Assembly: GCA_002900995.3 (NCBI GenBank)
Contig: CM035309.1
Span: forward strand, 1,680,389 to 1,744,388
Reading direction: 5' to 3'
DNA length: 64,000 nucleotides
Origin: Ganoderma boninense
Lineage: Eukaryota; Basidiomycota; Agaricomycetes; Polyporales; Polyporaceae
Both the position numbers and the translations under genes were made by a program. The stretch's first letter is position 1; each line of letters opens with the position of its first letter. Positions 24,973 through 35,195 of the stretch are shown here, one piece after another. The notes under the pieces were generated by a model. The model was not told the DNA's origin. It did no database searches and saw only the letters and a program-made list of their open reading frames with translations.

Positions 24973-26388
24973 TCAGGCGGTTTCAATGGATGGCTCTGAC
25001 TTGCGTGCCCCACGCGAGGAGACGCGCGAGAGCTGGATCCCGGTCGCGACCGCGGCGTTCTGGTCGGCGTCGTCGACGAGCGCCGTCTCGCCCTCCTCGC
25101 TCGACACCCCAGTCGCGATACGCAGCATGATTATGGAGAAAACGATGCCCTTGGAACACGTTAGTGGGCACTAACTATACCAAGAGCGAGCAAGCGGGGC
25201 CACTCACGACGGTGGGCGAGACGGCGTCGAGGACGACGTACTGGAACCAGGAGTCCACGTTGTAGAGGATGAGGAGCGCGAGGAGTGTCGCGGAGTAGAC
25301 GGCGCCGGACTCGACGATGAGGAGCATGATCGGACGGAGCTTGCGGTGCCGGAAGGCGAGGTGGCTACGATTGATTGCCCAGATACGATACGCGACGAGG
25401 GCTAGAAGGCAAAGCATCCGAGGCACGGCGTCAGATCTTTCACCTGGGGGCCACACAGGCAAGGCACGATCAATGCAAGGGGTGGGACGCACCCGTGCAG
25501 ATGACGTTCGTCGCGAACGTCATGGAGAAGTAGGCGGTGATCCAGTGGTTGAGTTGGACGACGAAGATGGACGCCTGGGGGACGACCTTGTCGAACGAGT
25601 AGAGGATGCCCACGCCGGTTGCTAAGCGCGACACAGGGTGACGATGAGGGCGTGAGCTGACCGTGCATAGGCGGCATGGAAAGGCTGAGAGAGCGCACCT
25701 GTGCTACCCAGGAGCAAGACGAAAGGGAATCCGATAACCCATAGTTTCTTTTCCCAGACGAGATAGCAGCGATACAGCTATAGGAGGCAGGGCCATAATG
25801 CTTCAGCATCTCGTTCGTGCGAGGTGATAGAGTTGAAAAACGTAGAGAGCTCACCACCATGGCATCTCCCAGAAGGGTCTGGATGACGTACAGAGTGCTG
25901 CCGAACATCTGGGTAAAGTTCGACAGCTGGTTGAAGAATGCAGCCGGGCCCCCAGCATCGTTAGCGTGGACAATAAACGCCAGTATTATGCGCGAGAAGT
26001 TGGTGGCCACATGCTGAGAAGCGGGAAGAGGGAGAGCTCAACACTGGCAGAACGTAGAAAAGAGTTGTGTTGCGGCGCACCATAGTGGCGACAACGAACA
26101 TGAGCAGGGAAACCCATAGCATATCCCGGCGGAGGGGAAGCTCCAACGGTCGCCGCCACAGCAAAGCATAGGTCGTGTTGAAGAAGAGCGTGGTGTATAT
26201 GCCTGTGAGTGGTGGAAGCTCAGCTGCCTTCCTTTTCCCGAATACAAGACTGCGTAGCTGACCATATAGAATAGACTGAACGAAGATTGACACCAATTTC
26301 GACTAGCAAAATTTGAAACGCAATCAGCATCTCAGGGTGGTAGCGATCCAACAGCAAAATAACGCACTTCTGCTGCGGAGAACGCCAT
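24973..26388 (-). CDS. orphan multi-pass membrane protein, copy B
   Basis: Paralog of copy A, lying tail to tail with it about 165 bp apart. ATG 26388 gives MAFSAAE, then SKLVSIFVQSILYGIYTTLF, MLWVSLLMFVVATMHVATNF, NDAGGPAAFFNQLSNFTQMF, TLYVIQTLLGDAMVLYRCYL VW, WVIGFPFVLLLGST, TGVGILYSFDKVVPQASIFV, HWITAYFSMTFATNVICTAL, IMLLIVESGAVYSATLLALL and YVVLDAVSPTVGIVFSIIML, with a short polar tail ending SEPSIETA. Intron positions match copy A, starting with the one after the seventh codon. The helices and loops are clearly alike, while the cytoplasmic tails differ in length and sequence, which suggests the tails carry copy-specific functions. Function unknown. Confidence 0.78.
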
Positions 26389-27261
26389 AGCTCCAAGCTA
26401 GCTGCCCTGTAAGTTCGCGCTGGACGTCTTCACGAGAGGGATCCGACTTGGGGGTGGGTTGCAGCGAGGTCCCCCTCCATAAGGCGTGGGTCGATTCGTC
26501 CCCCCGTCCTGCGTGCCTTGCGCGTTCGGCCGGGCAGAATTGGGCCGCTCAAGCTTCTCGTGGGGAGGCATGTGGCCACGAAATTTGCCGCGTCGAGCGG
26601 ACATCGGGAGAACAGAAGCTTACACTACGCGTGTCACGGTCCCATGCATGAAGAAGCATCCGTACGGCATCTAGAAGGACGCACTCGCTCCACGGGCGCG
26701 CACTGCGCAGAGGGGGCCAAGCCGATAAGCAGGCACCTAGAGCAGCTATGGGCCAGTCTACGTCAGCGAGAATGGTGTTGGAAGGAAGGAATCCAACGTT
26801 AGTGTGCCTTAGGGTTGGGAAGAGGGTGATGATGATGGACGTACCCGCATGCGGATGACAGAAAAGCCGTTGCCTGTCGGTGACAGTCCGAGAGAAAGGG
26901 CTGTGTTTCTTGCGCCCATACGCGCCGTCGTTGTTAACTGAGCTGGACGTATGGCTGACTTGAGAGGGTCATCTAATTGGCAGCAACAGGCTGCTCAGGC
27001 TGCTGCCAATGCTGCCAACGCGGGCCCGCGACGCCGACAGCGGCGCCAGACGCGGCCAGAGTGAATAAATCGTGGATGACAGGAGGCTAAGGGCAAATTA
27101 GTCATCCAAAGGGTGGGCCGGCCGCGAAGCGGCCCAAAAGGTGCCAAGGGCAGTGGCCAGCGCGCCGAAGGCGCACTCCCCCTCCTCCTGCCGCCTTTTC
27201 TCCCCTTCCGAGTCCTCCAATCTGGATTTTTTTATTTTGGGTTGTTTTAAAAGCGGGAAAC
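26389..27261. other. gene-free region with stem-loop motifs, left of the assembly gap
   Basis: No supported gene. 26980-27060 is rich in GCTGC/GCCAAC-like repeats. Two perfect short hairpins sharing a GAA loop occur at 27120-27134 (GGCCGCGAAGCGGCC) and 27162-27174 (GCGCCGAAGGCGC). A T-rich tract (27233-27261) runs into the gap. Confidence 0.5.
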
Positions 27262-27361
27262 NNNNNNNNNNNNNNNNNNNNNNNNNNNNNNNNNNNNNNN
27301 NNNNNNNNNNNNNNNNNNNNNNNNNNNNNNNNNNNNNNNNNNNNNNNNNNNNNNNNNNNNN
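27262..27361. other. assembly gap (100 N)
   Basis: Exactly 100 N, the conventional length for a scaffold gap of unknown size. Any frame read across it is meaningless. The sequence on the two sides is similar (see findings). Confidence 0.99.
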
Positions 27362-28126
27362 AAACTCCTTATTGCTCCGAATGTCAAACTCTCAGCTTGC
27401 CGTTACAATTCCTCCCGAAGTTCCCCACCGATTTTCTTCATTTTGGGCTTGTTTTAAACGCGTAAACCTTGCCTTCTGCGCGATGTATGCGCCTGCGGGT
27501 TGTACTTATGCGCCTCTCCCTCAAGTTCTGTTTTTATTGCATTTAGTACACTTTGCTGGGATTTTTCGCCTTGAACTTTGCCTCATACTCTCTGATAGTT
27601 AGCAAATATACTTGCATACAATAAACCTATCCTTTCCACTCGCAGTGTAGCCTCCAGAAACCTTGAGACCCGGTGCATCTGCCCTCGAGCCCAGTCGCGC
27701 CCTTTGAGCACTCACGTTTGGTGGCGGGCTCCTTCCGTATTAGGGTGTGGTAGGGCTAGGGTTTATTTGATCGCCTCGACCAAATTTGGTCTGGGGGACC
27801 AATTTAGTCGTGACCCTTGGCATGGCGGGGCTCCCAGGCTAAGGCCGCCAGCGAGAAGCCCAGACTGCCCAAGGTACTTAGACACAATAAATGCGTTTCC
27901 ATCCATCCCCGTGGAGACTGATGACGATGTACTTCGTGGAGGGTTCGAACACTCGCAACACAGACGCTGTCGTCGCATTCACCTGGCACTGCCGCACGAG
28001 ACGCCCGTATTTGTCTCACGTGACTCGCATGCAATGAGCGCTTAGTTGATCCCGAAGTTGCGCGGTCTGGTTCGCAGGTTGTCCTCACCCGTCCTCCGGC
28101 GACACGACATTCTTATATCCCCGGCC
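27362..28126. other. gene-free region right of the gap; promoter of the complex I subunit gene
   Basis: No supported gene. 27440-27467 resembles the sequence left of the gap, TATGCGCCT occurs twice near 27485-27515, and a small palindrome CCAAATTTGG lies near 27780. The right end is upstream of the ATG at 28127. Confidence 0.45.
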
Positions 28127-28476
28127 ATGGCCATAGACGAAGCTCGTGTGGCAGATCTCAAAGGTGTGCCTCCATTTTGCCTTGCCTTCGTAGCACCATG
28201 ACCTGACATATGTGACAGCACGCCTGGCCGAGCGCGAGCGCACTCTCCGCGAGTCCTGGATACGCAACATGGAGGCGAAGCTCGTCCGTGACAAGCTCGA
28301 TCATTGCTACCAGACCGAGGGGGTTAACCACCTAGAGAGTTGCAAGGACCTCCGGGAGCGCTATATCGAGATGCTGAGGGATAACAGGGTGCGTTACGCT
28401 GAATACTGCTTCGCTAGGCCGGTTTTCATCTTTGTCAACCTCGCAGGTGCAGGGCTACAAGAGCATTGACGTATAG
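28127..28476 (+). CDS. NADH:ubiquinone oxidoreductase small subunit (12 kDa / NDUFB10-like)
   Basis: Small accessory subunit of mitochondrial complex I. ATG 28127 (GGCCATGGCC) begins MAIDEARVADLK; an intron of about 55 nt leads to ARLAERERTLRESWIRNMEA with KLVRDKLDHC, then YQTEGVNHLESC, LRERYIEMLRDNR, and after a second intron VQGYKSIDV and TAG at 28474-28476. Total about 78 aa. The REsWIRxMEAxLVRxxL..C and EGVNH...C patterns, with a CX11C pair as in PDSW-type subunits imported through the intermembrane space, support the call. No cleavable presequence, which is normal here. The exact orthology (NDUFB10 versus another 10-12 kDa subunit) is from memory of the family and less sure than the complex I assignment. 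Confidence 0.68.
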
Positions 28477-28831
28477 ATGTACACGCAATCTTATTCCCCT
28501 CCTCACCTCTATATCCCATCGCTTTTGAAATCTGTGTGTGAGCCTTCAATCTTTTCTTTGAGGACATCTGCTCCTTCATACCGTGGGGTGAGCATATTAC
28601 CCGCTGTTACGTCCACTCAAAAACCAATATCGAACTGTCACAATCCGCGAATCAAATGCTCTGCACTGGAAGCACGACTGTGTCGTACATTAGATAGATG
28701 CAACCAAATAGTATGGCGCGCTGCGCAGTGTGGTTCGTACAGCATGCCACTTTTGCGTCCCGTACAGTAACTGTCCTCGACACGTCCAGTTCCGGTTCCC
28801 ACTACTTGCCCACACGGCAACAGTAAATAAT
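28477..28831. other. 3' flanks of two convergent genes; nothing else seen
   Basis: Lies between the stops of the plus-strand complex I subunit gene and the minus-strand TRAP-alpha-like gene. No motif or structure stands out. Confidence 0.5.
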
Positions 28832-30053
28832 CTACTTCTTGCCTTTGCGCCTCTTGCCTTCGGTAGCGCTCTCCACTCCACTCGCCTCGTCGCCGCTCGT
28901 AGCCGTGCCAGAAGCCTTCGACTTCTTCGACTTCTTCAGGTGGTGCTCGGGGATCCACTCCTCCTCGTAGCCACCGGCGCCGGTCGCGGTGACGATGCCG
29001 ACGGGGGCGGAAACTTCGGGGCGGGCCTTGCGCTTCTTGGGCTGCGGCGCGAGCGTGATGTAGGTGTAGTAGCCAAGACCGCTGAGAACGCCAGCGACGA
29101 TGAGGTAGGTCGAGAGGCTGAGATACGCACGAACTAGTTAGTGGGGAGCGCAAAGAATGAGATAGAGAAAAGAGCCACTCACAGCTTCAGGTCGAAGAAC
29201 GAAGACTCGGGCTCGACGATGGTGACGGTAGAGTCGTAGGCGGTGACACGGTAGGTTTTGCCCTACCATCGTTGTGAGCAGACGGTGAAAATATCGAGGA
29301 AATTAGAACATACCTCGACGGCGTGCTCAATCCAAACAGTCAACTTGTACTCTCCAGGCTGCAACTCTCCGTTATGACGTTTCTGGGCGCAATCATGATA
29401 CAATGTACCATACCTTGAACCTAGCAGACCGAAAGTAAGAACATGGACGGACAAGAGGACATAAAAACGGATACTGACTCGCTGTGGAACGTGTACGGAA
29501 GCTGGAGGGGGGCGCCTTCAATGAGAGGAATGGGGTAGTCTGTCTTCGTGAACTACACGTTTTGGATGGTGGGTAAGCACGCAGGTAGCAGGAAGCCCAC
29601 AGCGTCCACGTACGTTCTTAAGCAGCTTGTTCGTCTGTACGTGGTGAAGTGAACCGGCGATGTTCTTCAGTGTAACATTGCGTTCGGCCTCCTTGCTCTC
29701 GATCGAGACCAAAATGGCGTTCCGCTCGCCGTTCACGACATCTGCAGAGTAACGGCGAAGGAGCCGGTGGGAGTGAGCTTCGCAGGGAGACTGTAGAAGG
29801 ACAGCGTGCACGCACGACTGAAGGCATTAGTTTCCGGGAACTGCGCAATCGCCAGGACCACAGGCTCGCCGGACGCCGCGTCGGGAGTAGCTGCATTCGT
29901 AGGATGGAAGGGAACACGGAAGAACGAGTTAATCTCAGCGTCCCGGCATGACGTCTGGGCAACTTGAACACGAGGGTGTTACGCACAAGCTACGACATTC
30001 TGCAAGAGGGCGAAGGTGCCGACGAAGAAACCGACGAAGTTGAAGAGACGCAT
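28832..30053 (-). CDS. translocon-associated protein alpha / IRC22-like ER membrane protein
   Basis: Single-pass ER membrane glycoprotein of the TRAP-alpha (SSR1) family; the yeast relative is Irc22. ATG 30053 gives a signal peptide (MRLFNFVGFFVGTFALLQNV), then DAEINSFFRVPFHPTNAATP, EPVVLAIAQFPETNAF, and after an intron VVNGERNAILVSIESK with AERNVTLKNIAGSLHHVQTN, an immunoglobulin-like lumenal domain with an N-glycosylation site (NVT). Further exons give LNG/VWIEHAVE-type lumenal sequence, YRVTAYDSTVTIVEPESSFF, a transmembrane segment (TYLIVAGVLSGLGYYTYI), and a basic cytosolic tail (PQPKKRKARPEVSAP ... GYEEEWIPEHHLKKSKKSKA ... GKRRKGKK) ending in TAG at 28834-28832. Order and topology match the family throughout. 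Confidence 0.85.
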
Positions 30054-32487
30054 CCTGACCAGGCCAGTACCAGAAAAGAAGGGGTTTGGAGGAGAAACAG
30101 CCCACCGAAGCTGCACTTGTCCCTTGCCACGTCCCCCTGCCTAATTGGGTAGGCGAATGTAGCCGCACGTGGTCGCGCATCTCGCGTTGCGCGCCTAGAT
30201 CCCGGCCGCAAATCTAACCTGCCGCCAGGCCTCCCATGCCCACTGCCTACCTGACCAAGGACAAGGTCATTGGTCAAGAACATACTATCAAAGTCGTAGA
30301 TACAAGGGAGACATGTATCCTTTCTTTCCTTAGAGATGAGCGCAGAAAACTATTCGATCACATTGGGAACCCCTTCGTAAACGGTGCCGTTAATTAGCCT
30401 GCAAGTCAGACGAACCCATCGCTGAACCTCTTGGTCACAGCAGTTCACCTAGGTATCTCCAAGAAGTCCTCAAATGCTGCGAATCCAAATTGCAGGCGAC
30501 TTGGAGCAAATTTCGGCGGAAGGCTGCTCAAAACGGGTTGGTCGCCGCGACCAACCCAGATAACATATAAAGTAATTCGTCCGACGCGCCGAGCTCGTGC
30601 GGGTCCTCAGCTTGGTTCTCGGAGCCGAGGCATTGAGGTAATACGTCTCGACCGCCCCAAAGGCATGGCGCCCTAGTGCTCCGCCTTGATCGCTCTGTGG
30701 TGCCGCGGAGGTATCTGAAGATATCGCCGTTGGTCGGGCCGTTCATGATGAAGCTGTTGTACAGTCGGCGGAGCCGAAACCGGACGACCATGTTGGACAT
30801 AATCGAGATGATGGATGGCGGCCGCCACCTTGTTCAGCAAGATACAAGGAATAACAAATCGAGGGCGCTCCGTGCGCGAAACGGAACCCAATGGGCTTGA
30901 TGGAGTGCAAGAGCATGGCAGCAGCACGTTGTGGCGGGAAGCCACGCGCGTGGAGCTGAATATTATATTAATGGGGAACGTCCCATATCGAGGGGCTTGT
31001 CCGGCTGGACAAGCCAAAGATGAGTGCGGTGGCGATAGGCAGAACCTAGTACAGAATACCGCTCACCATAATAATGTTTCGGATCACGGGCATCGAGAGG
31101 TTACTGGAGTGGTACCTCATACGGGCTGCTGATTATATCCTGAAACACAAGTAACAAAGCAAGCAAGGAAGGAGGGGGCGTCGGCCTGGTTGTCAGGTGG
31201 GTAGGCGAATGAGGATGACGGCGCACCGGTTTACAACGCCTTGTGCGCTGTTCAAAGAAGTCGTGGATGGAAATGACCCTCTGCAGCGTAATTAAACCCT
31301 CGGATAGGACCCCTCAAGTTTGACAAAGTCATCTCATCCCAAGTCCATGAACTTTTTAGCAGAACAGTTAAGCCGTGCCTGGAACCTGGATATGTGAGCC
31401 GCGCCCAAAGTCGGTACCCAACAGAGTGGGAGGCAACACGCAAGTGGAAATTAGCTGATGTGCACACCATGATTCATATTAGATCTTGCTGTGCTCAGAA
31501 GTGTGCAGCATATCTTGCAGGAAGAGTCGACGTCAGCATGGATAGGTAACAGCTGAGTTAGACGCACCATGTACCAAAGCGGCATAGAGCGGCGTTCAGA
31601 CCCCAGGCCGAACGTTTCGATGCACTTTGTTATGCGTGAGCGCAGATGAATGCGTTCAAGGCATTTTGGCATACACAAGGCCAGCTGCTGCATATCAAGG
31701 GTTAAATTCCAAAATGTCGATAATCCGTCGATGTTCCGCCTCCAGGTGTGGTAAAATGGGTTGACTGGAGTCTTCTTGGAAATTGGCGAACCTGGGTGAT
31801 CTCATTCATATCAAGTGTGCGCAGTGAGTATCGGTCTCAGATAAACCTTGTCCGTGCCTCCGACTCTGTTCTTCGTTAGAGGATAAGAGTGCCGCGACGT
31901 GAGCAAGCGGCAGATTGGAGAGTAATTTCGAATTTTGAGGTTGGCTAGTGACTCCGCAGACCCGGTGCAGAAAGGTTCAGTAGACAATCTCCCACACAAT
32001 GTCGTTGATGGAAGGCTGTAAGATCCCCTTTGCCAAAAAGCGGTGCCCCAACGCTGTTCCAAGGCGAGCAGTCATAGGAGAGTCTTTTGTCAGGAAGCGG
32101 AGAGCTGTGGACGATATAACCCATTAACAACGATGCGAACGTGACTCTACCCGTCGCTCTGCAGTCCTCGGCCGGGACGGAGGGCATCTGCATGCCGTAA
32201 CCCCACATCCTAGGACGGAGTTGTTACGTCCATGCAGGAGAGGAAAGCAGGGAACGACCGTTGAGGTTGGGACATGATGGCCATGGTCACGTCACGCCGG
32301 CGACGATCACGATCGAGACCGCGTCTGCAGCTCCTTCTGTGCCACTTAGGGGCAGCGCCGTATTGGAAGGCATTGTATTAGCTGGCTGTACAATATAACT
32401 CGAACCTACAATGTCAGGCACCAGAAGTCAACCAGGGTCATGCGTGACCATCGTCCCGCATAGGCCAACCTATTGAGCCATTGAGCC
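30054..32487. other. gene-poor region with possible gene relics
   Basis: No intact gene. On the minus strand at 30690-31130, VLPIATALIFGLSSRTSPSI and SIISIMSNMVVRFRLRRLYN look like pieces of the C-terminal half of a multi-pass membrane protein, but stops and frame changes separate them. On the minus strand at 31250-32210 fragments such as LALCMPKCLERIHLRSRI resemble Leu-rich parts of F-box-type proteins, again broken. Both are weak impressions and may be chance. Confidence 0.3.
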
Positions 32488-33774
32488 TCATTTATTCTTC
32501 TTCAGAAGTTCCTTTGCCAGCTCCTCAGGGTCTCCGCCTTGGTCCGGTAACCAGAATGCCTGCATCGCCGACAAACTCAGATTCTGCGCGCATCTACAGG
32601 AAGCGTCACTCACAAGCTCTGCCCCAGCCGAAGCCATCATTGCCAACCGGGGATTAAACTTCACGCATCTTGAGGGTCCGGGGTGGCCTTCGAGAGCCGC
32701 CACGGGCGGCATGACGCGGGGCTCAGCGTTCAAGGCTACCGGGCCTTGTTTCGCTGGAACGCTCGAAACGTCCCACAAAAATATCTTCCCATCCACACTG
32801 CCGCTCACCACATACTTGCTGTCAGGAGTCCATGACACCTCTTCCCCACTACAGCCTCGTTGGGGCTCAATGGAGACGGGCATGTCCGGGCGACGTCGTT
32901 CGAGACCGGTGTGGCCGACAAGCTTTGCGAGCAAATGTCCTTCGAACGCATCCATGAGGTAATGCGCGTCTCCGGAGCATCCGACGAGAAGATACTTCCC
33001 ATTCGTCGAGAAGGCAAGAGACGTCATGTAGATGGCGCGCGGAGGGAAGGTGACTTTAGACAGGGAGGGATCCTCGAGTGTGATGGTAAGGAAGGGGGCT
33101 TTGTCAAAGTTCGCTTGGTCATAGAGGAGGATACGAGAGTATTGGTTTATGCCGACGGCGAAGACGAGTCCTGACGCGTCATAAGCGACCACAGGTGACG
33201 CAGGGAGGTTGAGCAGCCCGCGACAGTTCGGTGAGCGGAGGTCCCAGAGACGTACAGTCTTGTCCAGTGACCCTGACATGAATCCGTCGTCGACTGGAGA
33301 CATCTCCAAGGATATGACGCGGCCTTTGTGACCCTTGAAGTACTGGAGATACTTGTTGTCGTGCAAGGAGTGATACCGAACGGTATCGTCCTCTTTTGTG
33401 GAGGCATGAAGAATAGCGGTGTTCTTATGCGTGAAACGGGGGAGATCTACCCCGTACTTTTTAGAATAGAGGATCTTCACCTGTCTGCAGAGAACAAGGC
33501 GTAGGGCATCGTTAGGTCACGGCTGAAGGTCCGCAAGGACGAAGGAACTCGCTTGCCGGATTTGCAGCTGTACAGTCGGAACGTCTCATCCTCTCCTGCG
33601 GTGATGACCTGGTCTCCTCTATCATCAAAGCTCAAATCCCGTCATATGCCGAGGACCTTGCTGGGCCTGTGGCGAGCGCGAGCCTTGACTGGGAGAAGGG
33701 GGCGTGAGAGGCTCGACAGCAGTCTTGAACACCTTTGCCGGCTTCATTTTGCTCTGATGTGGTCGCTCAGACAT
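32488..33774 (-). CDS. WD40 protein Swd2/WDR82 (COMPASS and cleavage-polyadenylation subunit)
   Basis: Seven-bladed WD40 protein of the Set1/COMPASS H3K4 methyltransferase and, in yeast, of the CPF 3'-end complex; nuclear. The first exon (ATG 33774) has MKPAKVFK. A later exon has SFDDRGDQVITAGEDETFRL Y; an intron then leads to VKILYSKKYGVDLPRFTHKN, ILHASTKEDDTVRYHSLHDN, YFKGHKGRVISLEMSPVDDG, MSGSLDKTVRLWDLRSPNC, then FSTNGKYLLVGCSGDAHYLM and YVVSGSVDGKIFLWDVSSV, ending AELAFWLPDQGGDPEELAKE LLKKNK. Near the 3' end a 54-nt intron without stop (GTGAGT...ATGCAG) interrupts AEL and AFWLPDQ; leaving it in adds 18 residues not found in the family. Near 33630 the frame before SFDDRG is off by one base (see findings). 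Confidence 0.87.
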
Positions 33775-34002
33775 GAGTGAAATACAGAGAGGGACAGAAG
33801 AATACCATGAGAGCAGTAGACAGGGCTGTCGGGGAGGGGGCATCATTGTTGCTCGTCGTTGTCGTGGGTGGCGGAGGCATGGCAGACGCGTCGTTGGAGG
33901 CGCCCGTGCCTCGTGTGGCGACGTCGACGAATTCGGCGGAAATTTCGAGCGTCTGCGCGCCTTACCCCGCTTCGACCTCGACCATTACTCCTCTTTTCTG
34001 TG
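33775..34002. promoter_or_regulatory. compact bidirectional promoter between Swd2 and Rpb5
   Basis: Only 228 bp separate the two start codons on opposite strands, so promoter and both 5' UTRs are squeezed into one short interval. No TATA box is evident, as is common for housekeeping genes. Confidence 0.6.
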
Positions 34003-35195
34003 ATGACCTCCGTTGGCGATCAAGAGGAGACTGCAAGGCTGTGGAAGGTAAACAGGACAATACATGAATTGGTCAAGGACAGGGTGAGTAGCCCGCTGCA
34101 CCGAGCCATTCGACTGGACTGAACGTGCAATTCCTCTAGGGCTTTCAGGTTTCCGACGATGAAATCAACATGGACTTGGCCACATTCCGGTCGCATTACG
34201 GTAGCCAGAGTGGGACGGTAGAGTGAGTCGTCCGTCATTATTCACTCAGGTCCCGGCAACCCCGCGTCGGGATGCAATCGCCCGGTTACACATCGTAAGG
34301 TTTGTCAGACTTGCGCGACGCGTACCGTGCGCTGACCACTGTCCTGACGAGGCTATATTCGCGTGTGATTATGCGTTACGGCCGTGCTGCGCGACACGCC
34401 TTGGCAGCGTTGTGTTTCCGACGGCGTGTTCACAAAACACACTAAGTCCGGATGTTGTTTCTACCCGGGGAAACGTGCCCGCGACACATTTCCATGAATA
34501 TAGCCGCATCGCCGGCAAAAGCACTGACGTCGACCCTACAGCCGCAGTCAGCTCAACTTTTTCACGAACCACCGGGACAACCCTATGCTTCAGATCTTCA
34601 TCTTCTTCACTGATGAGAAAAGCGTGGGCGTGAAGACGATGCGAAAGTGGGTTTCCGGTTCTCCGTGCCCCGTATGTGCAGGGTTTCTCATCTCCGGTCG
34701 AATCAGACTACTCGGAATTCTCGAAGAGAAGAACATTCAGCAAGGCATCATTGTGTTTCCGGGTAACATGACACCTTCTGCGCGTAAAGTGGGTGGTTTA
34801 CGGCCAATGCTACGCCTTTTGTGCGTGCTAATGCCCGAGATCAACAGGTCATAGTGGCCATGGCATCACAATATAAGCTTGAAGAGTTCTCGGAGTCGGA
34901 CTTGCTTGTCAACATCACCCACCACACGCTAGTGCCAAGGCACGAGCTTCTCACGCCAGAACAGAAAAAGGAATTGCTGGAGACCTAGTATGCATTTGCT
35001 CTCCGTTGTTGTCCGGTGTCATTGTAACGGTCTGCTCACTTGTCTTTCAGCCGACTGAAGGAGACGCAACTACCTCGTATCCAGCTCGCCGATCCGGTTG
35101 CTCGCTACTATGGTCTCAAACGGGGCAACGTCGTTAAAATTACACGACCAAGTGAGACGGCCGGACGTTACGCCAGCTATCGCATTTGCTTCTAG
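34003..35195 (+). CDS. RNA polymerases I/II/III subunit Rpb5 (RPABC1)
   Basis: Subunit shared by all three nuclear RNA polymerases. ATG 34003: [27 protein letters not shown], intron, [28 protein letters not shown], a longer intron of about 313 nt, [35 protein letters not shown], intron, [27 protein letters not shown], intron, [40 protein letters not shown], intron, then the highly conserved C-terminal assembly domain [41 protein letters not shown] and TAG at 35193-35195. All five junctions are GT-AG and restore family sequence. Length about 230 aa, near the usual 210-220. Confidence 0.93.
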
